64,000 nt of DNA from Archegozetes longisetosus (GCA_018873245.2 JAEMBT020000004.1:9254652-9318651); one strand, 5' to 3'. Shown: positions 28,701-41,404, numbered from the stretch's first letter. A program made the numbers and translations. The notes: generated from the sequence alone by a model not told the origin.

Positions 28701-31161
28701 ATTTACTTATCATGACCACAATTATTAAACATCGATGAAAATAATACCAAAAGTAACGATAATAACGATCAAATAAAACTAAAAACCAAGTCTAGACTTG
28801 AACAACAATTGAGTTGTTATTCGGCTTCCTTTATAACAACTTTGGTATTTAGTAGAAATCAAAATACTACTCATCTCTAGTTTGGAGTAGTGAAAAAATA
28901 ATCAATTCAATAACAATGACCCGTATTATGTTCTCATGCAACAAATCTTTCATCAAAATTGATTACTATTTTGTGAAGCTTTGTTTATTTGAACATAAGA
29001 TTTGAAGCCCGGAAAACCTTTATATTCTTATAGTTCTTTTAATGCATTTCCGACTATACATTTATTCAGATATCCCTCAGATTTGACACGTTCTTCGTTT
29101 ATACAAATGCATTCATTGATTTCCTCGAATCATCAAAGTCATCGAATAACATATAGAAAGCGTTTTATTTTAATGATCAATAAGTTTTAGCGCTAACAAT
29201 ATATTTATATCACAAAGGATTAGAAACTTTCTTTTCTTACTTTTCGTTTCTTTCATATTCGGATTTGCTTTGCAAGGTCAAAGTTATGATAATTCAAAGT
29301 TATGATACTTCGAAGTTATAATACTTCAATCATAACTTATCTAAGAATATGTTCTACAATTTTATATAATCTGATTCTTTTCTTTATTAGTCTAAATTTT
29401 CAGCATCAAATCATGTCATTATCAAATGGCTATTCTATTATATTCTTGCATAAAATACTACATATTTTCCTAACAAATTTCTAACTCTAACAACTGCTCC
29501 AGGCTTTCGAAAAGCAGAATTTGACAACTTTTCTACACATTGTTAAGGCTTTATTTGCCTGCCTCTTAGTCCTATAAATCTCAAGGAAACTAAGTTAGCA
29601 TCAAATAAATCAGATGTAATATCTCTACTTTCTGCTCAAATATTTTCTTAGTGTTTCTCTCATTTCTTTCTTAGTTCTACTTTTGCGATATAATCATGAA
29701 TATTCTTAACAAAATGTTGATTTAGGTGAATATTACTTAAGTATTTTGGTCATTAGTTAGAAGAAAGCCTGGAATGAGGTGATTACTTACCAAAGCAGAA
29801 GGTCACTCAAAATCAAATCTCCAATGCCTTCTTGTGATTGGTTGAAGACTTTATTTTTTGTTAAATTTGATACTTTCTATCATTTGTGTCAAGTTATGTT
29901 AAAGCTCTGTTCAATGGCAAACATAGTATTTAGGAGATATTTGATAAACTATGGAATGCATGCAATCTTCCTCAAAAGCCAAGATTAGGCTTTTATCCAT
30001 CTTCTCAAAATAACTTGGATTCAGGTCGCTGTCGACAATATTATTGAAATGAGACGAATGTTGGTAGATTTTAATAGAATAACAATTTTTATTCAAATAA
30101 AATACATATTTAGATTGAAGTATACACTTAGAAAGAGTATTCTGCTAATAATGGACTATTTTGTGCTTTACTATTAATTGTTCATTTAAGATTCTCGATA
30201 TATTCAGTACTCCGCAAATTTTCGAACCAGTAAACAAGTTATTCTATCTCAGCTGAAAGCAATTTTAGGAGATAGCTAATGAACAATGGTCTGCCATCTA
30301 ATCATCCACTTAATCTGAAACTTAATGTATTTTTTGAGTAAAATATTATGGATCAAAACTAATTTATTTTGTGAACATCTGACAAGTGGTAAAAATAAAA
30401 AATAATTCATATGGCAACAAACATAAGTTTGATTAATGATTTTTCGGACATCCTCTAATCTATCTTTCAATTAATTGATATATGAATTATGGCTCAGTAG
30501 CAATAACCACCAACTTCGTATTAGTTACTCATCATTCTTTGAAAATAGTTTCAACTAATTTATACTCAAATACTTAAATATTGAGAAAGCCAATCAAACT
30601 TATCAAATACATTACAAATGATAATTTTATTATCTAATGTTAAAACATATAGTTTGAAACCATATGATACAGTTTACATGAATCAATAATCAGTTGCAAA
30701 AAAGATTATAACAAATAAAACTTCGAATAATGGAAATCGAGAGCTTTCGAAGTCGAGATAATAACTTGAAAGTTCGTACAATTTATAGATGTTAGTTTTT
30801 CGATAGACCAAATGAAGGGCTATTAATCAAATTTTACTCGAGAATAAGTCAACAGAACAGTCAATACTAGTATTTACTGAATGGAAATTGATAGGATTTT
30901 TCGTAAACTGAAAACTATGTACATTTGGAAGAAAATTATTTTATGATTGCTGTACAGTTTATACATATACAATAAAACCCATTCAACTTTGACATGCCTT
31001 GAGTACCTTTTAAAAAAACAATATAAAAGCGCCGTAGAAAAGCATGGTTTAATTTTTATATATTTTTAAAGACTACTTAACCACATGTCAAAGTTAGACA
31101 GATCTGACTGTAGTGGCAAAATAACAAATCATCAAACTTTCTAATTACAGACTAAAGCCGA
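22781..31161. other. Intergenic, downstream of NELF-A, no recognised gene
   Basis: The three-unit repeat at 29279 lies here. A minus-strand open stretch of about 50 codons at roughly 25123-25275 has protein-like composition (includes KSELKCDESWKWL) but no start, splice context or known relative that I can see. The 3' untranslated region of NELF-A should occupy the last few hundred bases. Confidence 0.55.
29279..29327 (+). repeat. Three imperfect 16-17-bp tandem units
   Basis: Units of the form CAAAGTTATGATAATT / CAAAGTTATGATACTTC / GAAGTTATAATACTTC in direct order. Non-coding. Confidence 0.75.
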
Positions 31162-33195
31162 CTAAACAGTTTGTTGTAATGTGGGATATCCCTGAATATT
31201 CATAGTCTGCATCTGTTGCTGGTCTAATTTCCTATATTTCTGAACTCTCTTCCATTCGCCGTTACTATAATTCATTTGGAAGTGTGTTTCAACGATCATC
31301 TTCTGCACACTTCCGTCTTGTTGTCGAACGTCCTCCTCGTTTTCACTCAATTTAATGGTCACGACATTACCCAAATGTGGACATGGATTCTCTCGCGAAC
31401 CAGCCATAAAACCAAGTATTAGAGCCTTTTCAGGACGCGTCACCTTATTGGAATTGTTGAACATCTCCTGAGCCTCATACATCTGTTCACGTGACAGCTG
31501 CAACTGTCTCTTAATGAATGGTTGCTGTTGTGGTTGTGGTTGCTGTGGTTGTTGTTGTGGTTGCTGTGGCTGTTGTTGTGCTTGTTGGGGTCTTAATGTT
31601 TGAACCTGTTGCACAATCTGTGGTGGAATCTGTGAAGTCGGTGTGGTAATTGTTGGTGGAGTTGGTGTTGTGGTCGGTGCTTTATTCTCAAGTTTCAATG
31701 AATTGTCTGCTTTCATTTGTGGCAAACTATCGACATTGACGACAAACCGTTGCTGTATTTGAGGTGCAGTTTGTTGCTGTTGTTGTGGTGGTTGTTGCTG
31801 TTGCGGTGGTTGTAGTTGAACTTGTTGAAACGATTCGGTGGAGGAGATGACAGTCGGTTGTGGTGCAGGTGTTGCCGGAGGTGCATAACTGGGAGGAGCA
31901 GGACTTGGAGGCACTATAGATGTCAGACCTGCCGCATAATCAGGTGTCGCGCTCTCAGTCTCCAATTTTTCATTCTCCTTCTGTTTAGTTTCATTATTCT
32001 CTTCATTCGTGACTTTCTTTCTTCGTTTAGAATCTCTTCCAATCGGCTGTTCTGTTATATCCAATAATTTAATTCCTCCGTCTCTCTTAATGCCTCCAAC
32101 ACTCATACGAGATATCGTTTTATTCAGATTTGAACCCATTTTATTGACTGGATTTGATGGTGTCTTAAAGCCTGACATTTGCGATAATCCGAATGTATTA
32201 CGACTTGGAATTCCTTTTAACGGAGCTGTAAATAAGACAATTATTGAATAAAATGTGGAAATAAGATTTAATCTGAAGCTGAAGTCTTACTCGAATCACT
32301 TGTTAAACCGCGACAACGAATAGGAACTGATGATCCGACAGAACTTCGGCGACCACTGGCTGCATCATTAGCTGTAAAAGTTATTTCGTTATTTTTAGCA
32401 ATCAGTTTGTAAAATAATTATAAACCATTCGTACATTTTTGCAACAGCTCTGCCCTCAAAGTAGCAGATTTTGGTTTTCGTTTCAGAGTGAAATGTTTTA
32501 CGGGTTGTGGCAATTGTCCGACATTTGCAGTCAATGCGCTCTTATTTAAATACAAACACTCCAACGGAAGAATTCCTTTGTCTCCGTGTTTGCGGACTAT
32601 TATATGAAATGAAAATGACATTTAGTAACAAGTGATTCAGAAATAAAATTTAATAAAGACCTAATTTTTTGATTTCGTTGACCAAATCAGTAAAAGAGGC
32701 AGAATTGACATCAAGCTGAAAATTAATGGTTCCATTACTTGGATAATTTTTCAGCAATTCTGCCAACATCGAGACCCATTGGTCGCTATCTTCAATGGCC
32801 ACTTCGATTATTTCTTCCAATTCTGTTTTCCACTAATAAGGCAACAAAAAAGTCAATAAAACATAATCAATTAGTGAAATAGCAACAAACTGAGTAATAC
32901 TTCGTCAACACTTCTTCTGGAGATGTGCAAAAATGACAGCAAAAGTTTCAGTTTGACCTGAGACTGCAAGTCGACGAAACAGTCGCGAATATTACGCAAT
33001 ACGTCGCCATTCAGTTGGGATATTATAGAACATGTGTCTATGCATCAAATCAATTCAGTTAATATTAATTTATTTAAATCAGTTTTTCGTTGATATCATA
33101 CCAGACCACAAGTCGTTACTCGTTCCCAGTTTGTTGTGCAGCCAAAGAGATGTGTCGCTGTTCGACATATTCGACATAAACCTGACGTTCGACAT
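31162..33195 (-). CDS. NELFA: Negative elongation factor A (NELF-A), six exons, 572 aa
   Basis: Subunit of the nuclear NELF complex, which with DSIF holds RNA polymerase II in promoter-proximal pausing. Exons on the minus strand: 33102-33195, 32901-33037, 32661-32832, 32426-32596, 32291-32371, 31162-32225. All five introns are GT-AG, 54-68 nt long, and keep frame. The predicted 572 residues compare with about 528 in vertebrates. Residues 1-31 carry the family N-terminus (SDTSLWLHNKLG). Residues 55-77 (VKLKLLLSFLHISRRSVDE) and 145-190 (LPLECLYLNKSAL, VKHFTLKRKPKSATLRAEL) match the conserved N-terminal and HDAg-like domain, and TPLKGIPSR follows at 219. A basic RDSKRRKK lies at 282-289, ATPDYAAGL at 311, a Gln/Pro-rich linker at about 352-453, and the invariant block with RPEKALILGFMAGSRENPC at 482-500. 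The start at 33195 has an in-frame TAA 15 nt upstream. Met7 is an alternative start that aligns better with the vertebrate N-terminus. A possible TATAAA-type polyadenylation signal lies at 31055-31060. Confidence 0.96.
31531..31826 (-). repeat. Gln/Pro-coding low-complexity tract in NELF-A
   Basis: CAA/CAG-rich, imperfect trinucleotide repeat within the last NELF-A exon (it reads as tgt/ttg/gtg triplets on the plus strand). It encodes two Q/P-rich clusters separated by a Thr/Pro stretch, corresponding to the poorly conserved flexible linker between the HDAg-like domain and the conserved C-terminal block. Such tracts expand and contract easily, which probably explains the protein being longer than vertebrate NELF-A. 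Confidence 0.85.
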
Positions 33196-33634
33196 GTTCT
33201 TTAAATATTATTTTCAATTTAAATATAATTTAGATTAATTAGTAAATGAAACAGTTAAATGTTTGTTTAGCACAGGTAAATAGTGATATGTGTTGTAGAT
33301 GTAAACAATTCGACCATTTTTGTCATATATTCATATCTATAGAGTGCGAACTTTCAATACAATACTCATATCGAAAGTTTTTCTGTTTAATGTCAAGCGT
33401 TTGGGTAAAGTATTTATTTCTTTTCTTAGTTGAGTTAAGATTTAATTAAAACTAATTGTGTTTTATTAAATAGACCAGTTTAATTGCGTGCAAATAATAA
33501 TAACTATTATTTAATTTCAACACTCTATAAGTATATAATGACATCATTCAAAACAATATCAACTCTTTTGAATTAACGCTTTCCGTGCCATCTATTGTTA
33601 CAAAACATTCGTGCCATTAAGAATCGAAGAATTA
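33196..33634 (-). promoter_or_regulatory. Presumed NELF-A promoter and 5' leader region
   Basis: Lies directly upstream of the NELF-A start codon. No TATA box at a convincing distance or other clear core element was recognised. The call rests on position only. The small inverted-repeat element begins at 33635. Confidence 0.4.
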
Positions 33635-33803
33635 ATTCTGTTCGCGTTTACGATTTTGATTGAAACTTACTATTTAGCAAATCATTTGATTATAAGGCTT
33701 GATGTAAAATAAACTCTATACTTTATAAATCATTAATTTATAATACATTCCTACGAGAGTGATAAATATTTTTGAATCAAAATCGTAAGCGAAAACAAAA
33801 TTG
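33635..33803. mobile_element. Short inverted-repeat element (about 169 bp)
   Basis: The ends share a TTACGATTTTGATT core with an adjoining AATTCTGTTCGCG / AATTTTGTTTTCG region in inverted orientation, about 30 bp in total. The interior is A+T-rich and non-coding. It lies 440 bp upstream of the NELF-A start codon. Exact ends and target duplication are unclear. Confidence 0.55.
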
Positions 33804-34264
33804 CATTAGAATTGTATAAATGAGTGAAAATTTTGAAAGTAATTAAAGTGAAGTAGAAATTTTTTATTTTGACTGCACTTTAATAGCACTTACACTTATT
33901 CGCCATTAAAGGTATGGTGCGTTGTAGTCTTAATCAAACAATAGGTGTTTGAACTTAGCTCTTAAAAAGTGTAACATAATATAGGCTATTATTTGATGAT
34001 TAGTTACACAATTTTTGCTCTAAAATTTAAAGTTTAATTTAATAGATATATATTTTACACTAAGGAAAATAATTTCAGGTTTGTTAAGAATCTATAAAGA
34101 CTTGATTATCTCACATGATAACACAGTACAGACCAAGTAACAAGCAGCTTGTTTCGTCCCATTAATAACTAATAAAAGTGCATCTTTAAAGTATGAAAAT
34201 CATAAAGTTGTTCACCCTGCTTTTATCATATATTCTTATCTGTTATTACTAATAAGTTGATACA

Positions 34265-34495
34265 CACTGTCGTTACTTCGTCTGTACTTTGTTTCAATTG
34301 GCGCATCAAACGAAAAGTCGTGTACAAACATATTACAAAAAGGTTCTGATATTATAGTTAGCTTTTATTCATATGCGTAGCCGATATCTATTATATTGTG
34401 GTTTCGATGTTGTGGGCCTTTTTGTAATATAACTAGTGTTTTCCATTTGATGCGTCAATTGCAACTAACAGAGTACAGACGGGGCAATGGTAGCG
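34265..34495. mobile_element. Inverted-repeat MITE (about 231 bp)
   Basis: Arms of about 75-80 bp share CGTCTGTACT, CAATTGRCGCATCAAA and a TATTACAAAAAGG core, on opposite strands, around a central region of about 60 nt. The outer ends are CACTGTCGTTAC and, from the right, CGCTACCATTGC. No clear target duplication, so the superfamily is open. No coding capacity. Confidence 0.7.
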
Positions 34496-34956
34496 TGTTC
34501 ACTCAATTATGATTATTGGTGTTTGCAAACAAAATTATTGCTTTAATTAAGTATTTCAGTTTTTGACAAACAACAATTGTGAAAATTTGAAAAAAGTACT
34601 ATAAACTTGAAAGATATTGTATTTGATGACAAATTCGGACATGGCTTCGAATTTCTATTGTATGAAGAAAGCGGTAGACTCAACCCATAACAATGAGAAT
34701 AAAGTGGATTGAATGAAAAATGAAATTTCTCTTGTTATATCATTCTATAGACTATGAATAAAAGTAGTGGTACGATATTATGCTATAATTATAATTGACT
34801 TCTCCTAACTTAATACAGACTTCGTGTATGATTGATTAGTTTTGAAATAAAATAGCTGAGAAGTAAGGAAAGTGTTTTCCAATAGTGAAATTCCTTCTTT
34901 GCATGATTAAAGGTCTTCTTTTCTCTGCTTTAAAAGAGAAACTTTTATTCAAAGCT

Positions 34957-35100
34957 TTACTTTTCTTTAGAAAGTTTTTCGAGCCATTCTTGGATTTGTG
35001 CGGATTTAATGGCGTCTCTAACATTGATCTTAATTCCCAAACGGCACTCTTTTTGCCAAACGAAATGATTTATTTCTAGCTTCGCCCGAATGTCATCACA
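34957..35100 (-). other. Unrecognised terminal-exon-like coding segment
   Basis: On the minus strand, an AG at 35101-35102 is followed by 47 sense codons and a TAA. The peptide is charged and protein-like (contains FVWQKECRLGIKINVRDAI and IQEWLEKLSKEK). An AATAAA lies 7 nt after the stop (34944-34949), and a branch-point-like CTAAT precedes the AG. The local G+C is higher than in the surroundings and similar to the NELF-A exons. I could not find an upstream exon or name the family. It may be the last exon of a gene with long introns, or a decayed copy. The overlapping plus-strand open frame (34885-35079) is hydrophobic and lacks an ATG. Confidence 0.3.
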
Positions 35101-35985
35101 CTTTTGTTGATATTAGTCGCCAAAATATAGATAGAGAACATATAAAGAAAACCCTTTTGCAGATAGTAGTCATCGATATGGGAATAGCAAATACAGTGGC
35201 AATCCTTCAAATTATTGAGTTTAGAATTACATCCAAATGCTATTAAAAAGTTCATAAAGTCTCTTCCATAGAGTTATGATTAAGAAATGTTAAAACATAG
35301 GAGGATCTGGGCTTCCAGAACTGTTATCACAACACAAGTTTTATAATCAAATTTGCAATTAAATCTACGTGAAGCTAATCTGTAGAGTCTACGAATAACA
35401 AGTTATAAATATTAAGTTGTAAAAGTTGTTAAGACTGAATGAAATATTTGATCAAAATCTAATATTGTCTGATATGTTGTGGACAATGTTGGGCGACTTG
35501 AGCCAAATATATAGTTATAAACAAAGTAATCTAATAATGTTCGCAGCAGTAGAGAGTATAATGTGGTCTTATGTCAGTTCCTCTTTATTATTAAACGCTA
35601 GAAATGCTGTTCTTAAGACTTTTTCGATAATAAGCGATGATAGTTAACGATATTCTATGTCTGTTTTGGCCAAACAGATGAATAGACGTGATACTGACTG
35701 AGAGTGAAGGATAAACGTATAATAATGATATAATATTTAGTATTTTTGACCATATTTTATGAGTTGCATTATCTGATATATGCCAACAGTACTCCATTCA
35801 CTGCTCAAACATTGCAAGGTATGTATCACCACAGGGATAATAAGCAATATATGATAGCAACTCATGTCAATATTCAACCTAATGTCACACAGACTTATGT
35901 AACTTTTCTTGAGACAATTTGGCACAAAATGTTCTTCACTCTTATTTAGCCATTACTATAACACATAGATTTTTGTTTGCTTTTC

Positions 35986-36098
35986 TAGTTTTTTGCTCCA
36001 TTGATTTCCAGCTCTTAAACAAATCTTTACTGCAAATGTTTACTGAAAAATAATGTAAACATTTCAAACTACTTGTGATTGAGCAAAAATCTCTATAA
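35986..36098. repeat. Imperfect inverted repeat with two forkhead-like boxes
   Basis: A perfect 10-bp inverted repeat (AAATGTTTAC at 36034-36043 and GTAAACATTT at 36055-36064) sits within a weaker outer pairing of TTTTTTGCTC with GAGCAAAAAT. The TGTTTAC/GTAAACA cores match the forkhead consensus, but the hairpin could also be a small MITE remnant. Confidence 0.35.
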
Positions 36099-39000
36099 GT
36101 TATACAGTTTGACGATTCAATAGACCGAACAACACTTTATTATTCCTATTTTGCCTGAGTTGACGAGTTTTAACTGAAAAATAATTTTTCACTCAGTCCT
36201 TAGCTTTTCTTTCATTTGTACATTTCTATACTTTCGGTGCCTTAACTGACGTTTAGTTTGAGTAAAACATTATCAGATGATTTACAAAGATTGGGTTGAA
36301 TAGTTATTGTTTTTCATACTTGAGACGATAAGTCAGCAAAATGTTAATAAACCAACCTTCTGAGGCACTCTCATCAGACAAGTTGAAAAATTCAGAAAAT
36401 CTATCAAAAATGTCATCTCATTTTGAACGAATGGCATAATTTTTAAAAGCATGATAGGTCTAAAAGCTAGAAGTAAAGTCTTTCATCAAAGTTTGGATGT
36501 TCATTCTTTTGCTAATAATTTTGTCAATCAATATTTGGAATGGACTCAACAAAACTTTGCAATATCTTCCAATTTTCTATTTGATGAATATTTTCAATTT
36601 TGAGATAATGAGGCGTCACATGAAGATAAATCTAGGGCTTAACAAGTGTTGATGTAACTCATTGTGAAACATTTATTTGCAGTTTGAATGTTTGTCACAA
36701 ACGATTAGTAAAAGAAAAAAAATTCATTTTCACGAATGTATTTCCTGAGGTAATACTAAATCAAAATTTAAGAAGTTTTTACTTCGATCTTCTGACTTCA
36801 GACTTACAACAAATCTGGGCTAAATCTGAGCAAAAGTACAGTTGTATGATTGGTTTTATGGTATCTCCCGATTAGTATTAGTACATACCTGTACTCAACA
36901 ATAATAGTCTTTCTTTTGTTGACAGAATTAGATGACATTTCTGTTATATTTAGGTAGTGTTATGTAAGATCTTTTTGAGCAACGGATATTGATTGATGGG
37001 ATTGATCGCACAAAACACAAATATAAAGTTGATGTTTGCCACCAGAAACACGATTGTTGTTCAGGTGGCTACCCTTTGGGGATATCAAAAACATTACAAA
37101 ACTAATAGAGCTCTGACTGTATAAATGCTTATTTTAAATAAGAATATTTTTTTATTAAAGAAAGATATTTTCAATTTTCTCTAAACTTTTATGACAATTT
37201 GAAGTTTAGAGTGAGTTCTAGTTCTTTCATAATACAGTAATGAATTCCTTATGTATTTTTGAGCCATGGTATATATTTAGTTTTACTTTCTAATCAATTT
37301 AAATTCCAAGCTTGTGCATTGAAAATGTTTGACATGAGTCTCTTTTTTCTTATTGAAGCAATAAAAATGTTCTCATTTTTGTCATAGACTTAACCGGTGA
37401 CCTTTTAGAATGAGTTTTTTATCCGGCAAGTATTGAGAACAGTGGAAATGCCACAGAGTCACCAAATATATCGAACATATGAGTCCTAAAATAGACTTTT
37501 CAGGCACTGAAGACTTGAACCGCGATTCTCTTTGGGTCGATGACTGACACAAACAACGCACGCTTGGAATCATAATCTTTAGAGGGATTTCAATTTTATA
37601 ATTTGAATATTGGGCTTTAAATTGCTTTAAGACTTGATGTGAGATATATGAAATAGAAAGACAATAGAATTGTGTTTTAGGCTAAAGTTTAAAAAAAGCT
37701 ATTAAAGTATTTTCCAATTTATTTATATAAGATTTAAAGCTTATTTATTCAAATTCTTCAAATTCAAAAACAGTTTCAATTATAATTAAAATGTTTTAGT
37801 TTGAATAAATTTTCAGTAGCATTAGAAGAATGCTATTCAAAGTTTTTATTTGCCAACAAAATATTTGATGCTGGGCAGAAAACGAACTCAAATTCCTCGG
37901 ATTTAATTAAATTTTCTATGCAAGAATTGATTAAAGTAGTAGTGAAAGAGTCTTACAAATATTAAGGTTTATGATCCAAAAGTATTTAAGGCCTTAGATT
38001 TGGCAGCAAAGAGCAGAAGTAACAGAGAGTTTTAGAGTAGAGAATAATAGACTAACTCCTAATCTATTTAAGCTGAAAAGAATGTATTTTTATGCTATAT
38101 TTGTTTTGAGGATCACTATGTTATCACTTTTTCTGGCACTTCAACATTAATTTGTTTTGAAGTTAATTAAAGAAAAAAAATTGATCATACAATTAATTAT
38201 TGTCGTGGCGTAATTTTTAACACTATGTTTTTGAGTGCAATATTTTTCCATTAATTTGTCGAGAAATCAGTTTGACTGTAATGTTTGCTAAACCCATATT
38301 GCTATTAGGCTCAGAAGAAATAAGCTATAAAAGGAATGTAGCGAAAACAGCAAAGCAATTACTGAATATTGTACTCGCATGTAACTCATGTCAAACAAAA
38401 CAAAAAGATTGTGCAAAAAACATTCAAACAGAAAACTTGTTTCCAGCAAATCAACAAATCTCTTTACTGATGGTATTGGTGGTATAAATCTAAAAAATTC
38501 TAAGTTATTAGTTTTCATGCTTAACAAATGAATGAATTTGAATTGGATTCTATCTATAGAATATGGTGAGATATAGAACGATTTGCTTAATTAGATTAGG
38601 TTTAAGCAGAATACTAAACGTACTTAGCAGGACACAACTAAACAATCTACTTATTACTGCAAACAAATATTAAGTGAGTAATAAATACGAACGCAAATGA
38701 GAACTGAACTAAGCTGGCAACACTATTTTATATTAGATTAGGTGTAACGAAGTTCAAATCACTATTAGACATGTTAGCAATAGTCCACAACCTAAGACTG
38801 TCACTAATTAAACTTATAAGCTCTAAGATGAAGACTCTGCAAAGTGACGATTGTTTCGGAACGAATGAGATACTTTTGTAGATACTATAATAAAACATGT
38901 TTATGAATAAGATTAGAGGTCGATATTTAGAGATCCACTTTTTTAAGATCTCAAATAAATGTGTGTCGGTCTGTGAGAAGAAATTTGAAAACTAAAAAAA

Positions 39001-41402
39001 TATTAAGTCACCAACATTTGAACGAAAGGTTTATTGAATATTTTAATTTAACGATTATCTCATGCAAATTAGAGCTAAAATGATGCCCAATTTCAAAGGC
39101 AAATGAATAATTTACAAAGAGTTTAATGTTAAAGTTGATGTTCCACAAGTATAATCGTTGTCTTCAGTACGAGTAATAAAATTGATGTGAAAAATAATAG
39201 CATTGAGGATGAATGGAACAATTCTAGTTGTGTTCATTAGAATTCCAGCCATTTCTCAAGCTATGTCTCAAAGTTGAGACTATTGGTCAACTTCTAATAT
39301 TAAGTTTGGGTAAATTGTATTTGTAAATCGCATTATTGCTCAATAAAGTAGCTTAATATGAAAGCTTGTTTCCAACTAAGACTCAGTTTCTATTAATACA
39401 TATTCGACTCACGTCTGAATCATAACAAGTTTGCACATAATTAAGATCTCAAATGGTGTTTTGTAAAATACTCAGCTAAACCTATTGAGAGAGTCAATTG
39501 AAATCAAGTTTCTTTTATTTAGCCTTCTATTGAAAGAAAGACCATTAAAAATTTCATTATTTGTTGCTAAAACTCTCGACAACTGATCAATCTCTAGAGA
39601 GGAGAAACGGATAACAAATTTCACTGTTTGTCCTTTTTTGCTACTTGAAAAAAATCAATAAATTATTAACAAATCCAACACAATTTCGTACATAATGTGC
39701 TACGATTTAAGCTCAAACTGACAAAATACGACCAAAGCGCGGGAGACATTGAAAAGGGCTTAATCTTTATGGTTAGCATTGGTTGAAGTGTCACTTTAGT
39801 TCGTGATACAAGTTTAATCTCGGGCTCACTTTCGAAAGATTTCGTGTGTTTCTCTCAACTGTCATTTTAACTTTTCTCTTAAAAAGGCTATAACTGGCAT
39901 TTTCTTCTGACAACAGATCCTACGGACACAACTTACCGGACTGTTCAAAACATTTACTGACGTTTATTTTTTAGGCCTTGATTCCCAGTGTTGTTGCGTT
40001 TTGTGTTGTCAACAATGCTAACTAAACCTAACTTATCTGGAATCAGATTATGCAATTGTTGAAATCAGTGTAATATACTAAAATTTGAGTGAAAAGGCAC
40101 TTCTATTTTTTGTTTAGAAGTAGTTGAATCTTCTATTTTTCCATCATATACTTCGAGTGTATACAGAGAAGTAGTAGAGTAAAACCTTTTTGGTTTCCAG
40201 TTTTTCAGCTAATGACGATCTCAAGAGTATTCCAGAAATGTGTGAGAGATTGTCAGAAGGATCTTTACATACTCTATCAAACAATGTCAAAGTAATTTCT
40301 CTTAGTTTACTAGTTTAAGACAAACTATAAAGAAAATTTTTTCAAAGTCCTCCATGATAAAAGCAAAGATAACTACGCTCAACATCGTAAAATTTCAATC
40401 ATTCATTTAGTGATAAGAAACAAGAACGATTAAAATCAATTTCAATCAAATAGACTACGAATGCATGTCTGGATTGGCTCAAAGTATTTTGTGTGCATAA
40501 CGATAGCTTTTCAATTGAAATTCATTTTTCCTATCAAGTTGTAGTACTTTCATGATTTGACAACTTTTAATATGATTTCGGGTACAATTGTGTTTCATAG
40601 GTCTCTTTTCAACACAAAAATCTAAACATAGTTAAACCGCGAAAACGGTTGTCAACTGGGTATTAAAATAAATTTATTCTAGATAATTGATTAATAATTA
40701 TTCAATGATTATTGTTATGATAATGATTGTAAGTAAAGTGAGCATTGTTTCCAATAAATATTAAAAACTTGTTTTGGATAAAATACAGAAACGTTTCGCA
40801 CAGATCGTAACATTTAGTTATTTATAATTTTAAAATGATTAAGTGGCGTTGGTTTTTTATCTGTTAAACATTTTGTTTTGTATATTTTTCTTATCTTCAA
40901 AGTGCAGAAATGCTCAGAAATGGTCGCTGTTGTCTCATAAAATATTACTCTACATCGAATGAGAATTGGTATTCTACTCTCAAACAAAAATATGTATCAA
41001 ATCTACTGCAAAACAAAGTGCCAAGCAAGCTCAGCCGAAGATTCGATTAGTTTAAACTTTATTGACATTAATCCAACTTCAGTTCTGATCGGGAACAATT
41101 CAAACTTGTTTTTACTGACTGAAAAAATTTGAGTTATTGCAGTTGAACTGAAAATTTTACAATAAATCAGTTTTTCGCGACGTAAGATAATGATTCAAAA
41201 CTATTTCTATTTAAAAAAGTTTAAAATATATTACTCGATCACATGTAACTTGTGACTTGTCCTGATTACATTTTATGAAAACATATTTCGTAATTATGAT
41301 CTTCAAATTTATTGAATGAAGATTCACCAAAATCAGTCAATTCTGCAACAACACAAGGTAAATATATAATTTTCTGTCAAAATAACCAATTTTTAAAGCA
41401 TA
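36099..41402. other. Intergenic, no recognised gene
   Basis: Apart from the tRNA-derived remnant at 37503 and a hairpin-like GCCACC...GGTGGC at about 37038-37069, nothing was recognised. Open frames such as 36684-36875 and 38272-38487 have no family features. Confidence 0.55.
37503..37573 (-). ncRNA. tRNA-derived pseudogene or SINE head
   Basis: On the minus strand a clear B-box GGTTCAAGTC (37512-37521) is preceded by AATCGC and, about 30 nt earlier, by a GTGCGTTGTTTGTGTCAG segment in the D-arm position. The patch is GC-elevated (about 45% by eye). T-arm and acceptor stems are not complementary, so it is not an intact tRNA. An open frame of 63 codons overlaps it without recognisable content. 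Confidence 0.35.
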
Positions 41403-41404
41403 TA

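Noticed and set aside
31816..32251. Plus-strand open frames of 80-83 codons
   Set aside because: Antisense to the last NELF-A exon, whose reading frame is conserved in the family.
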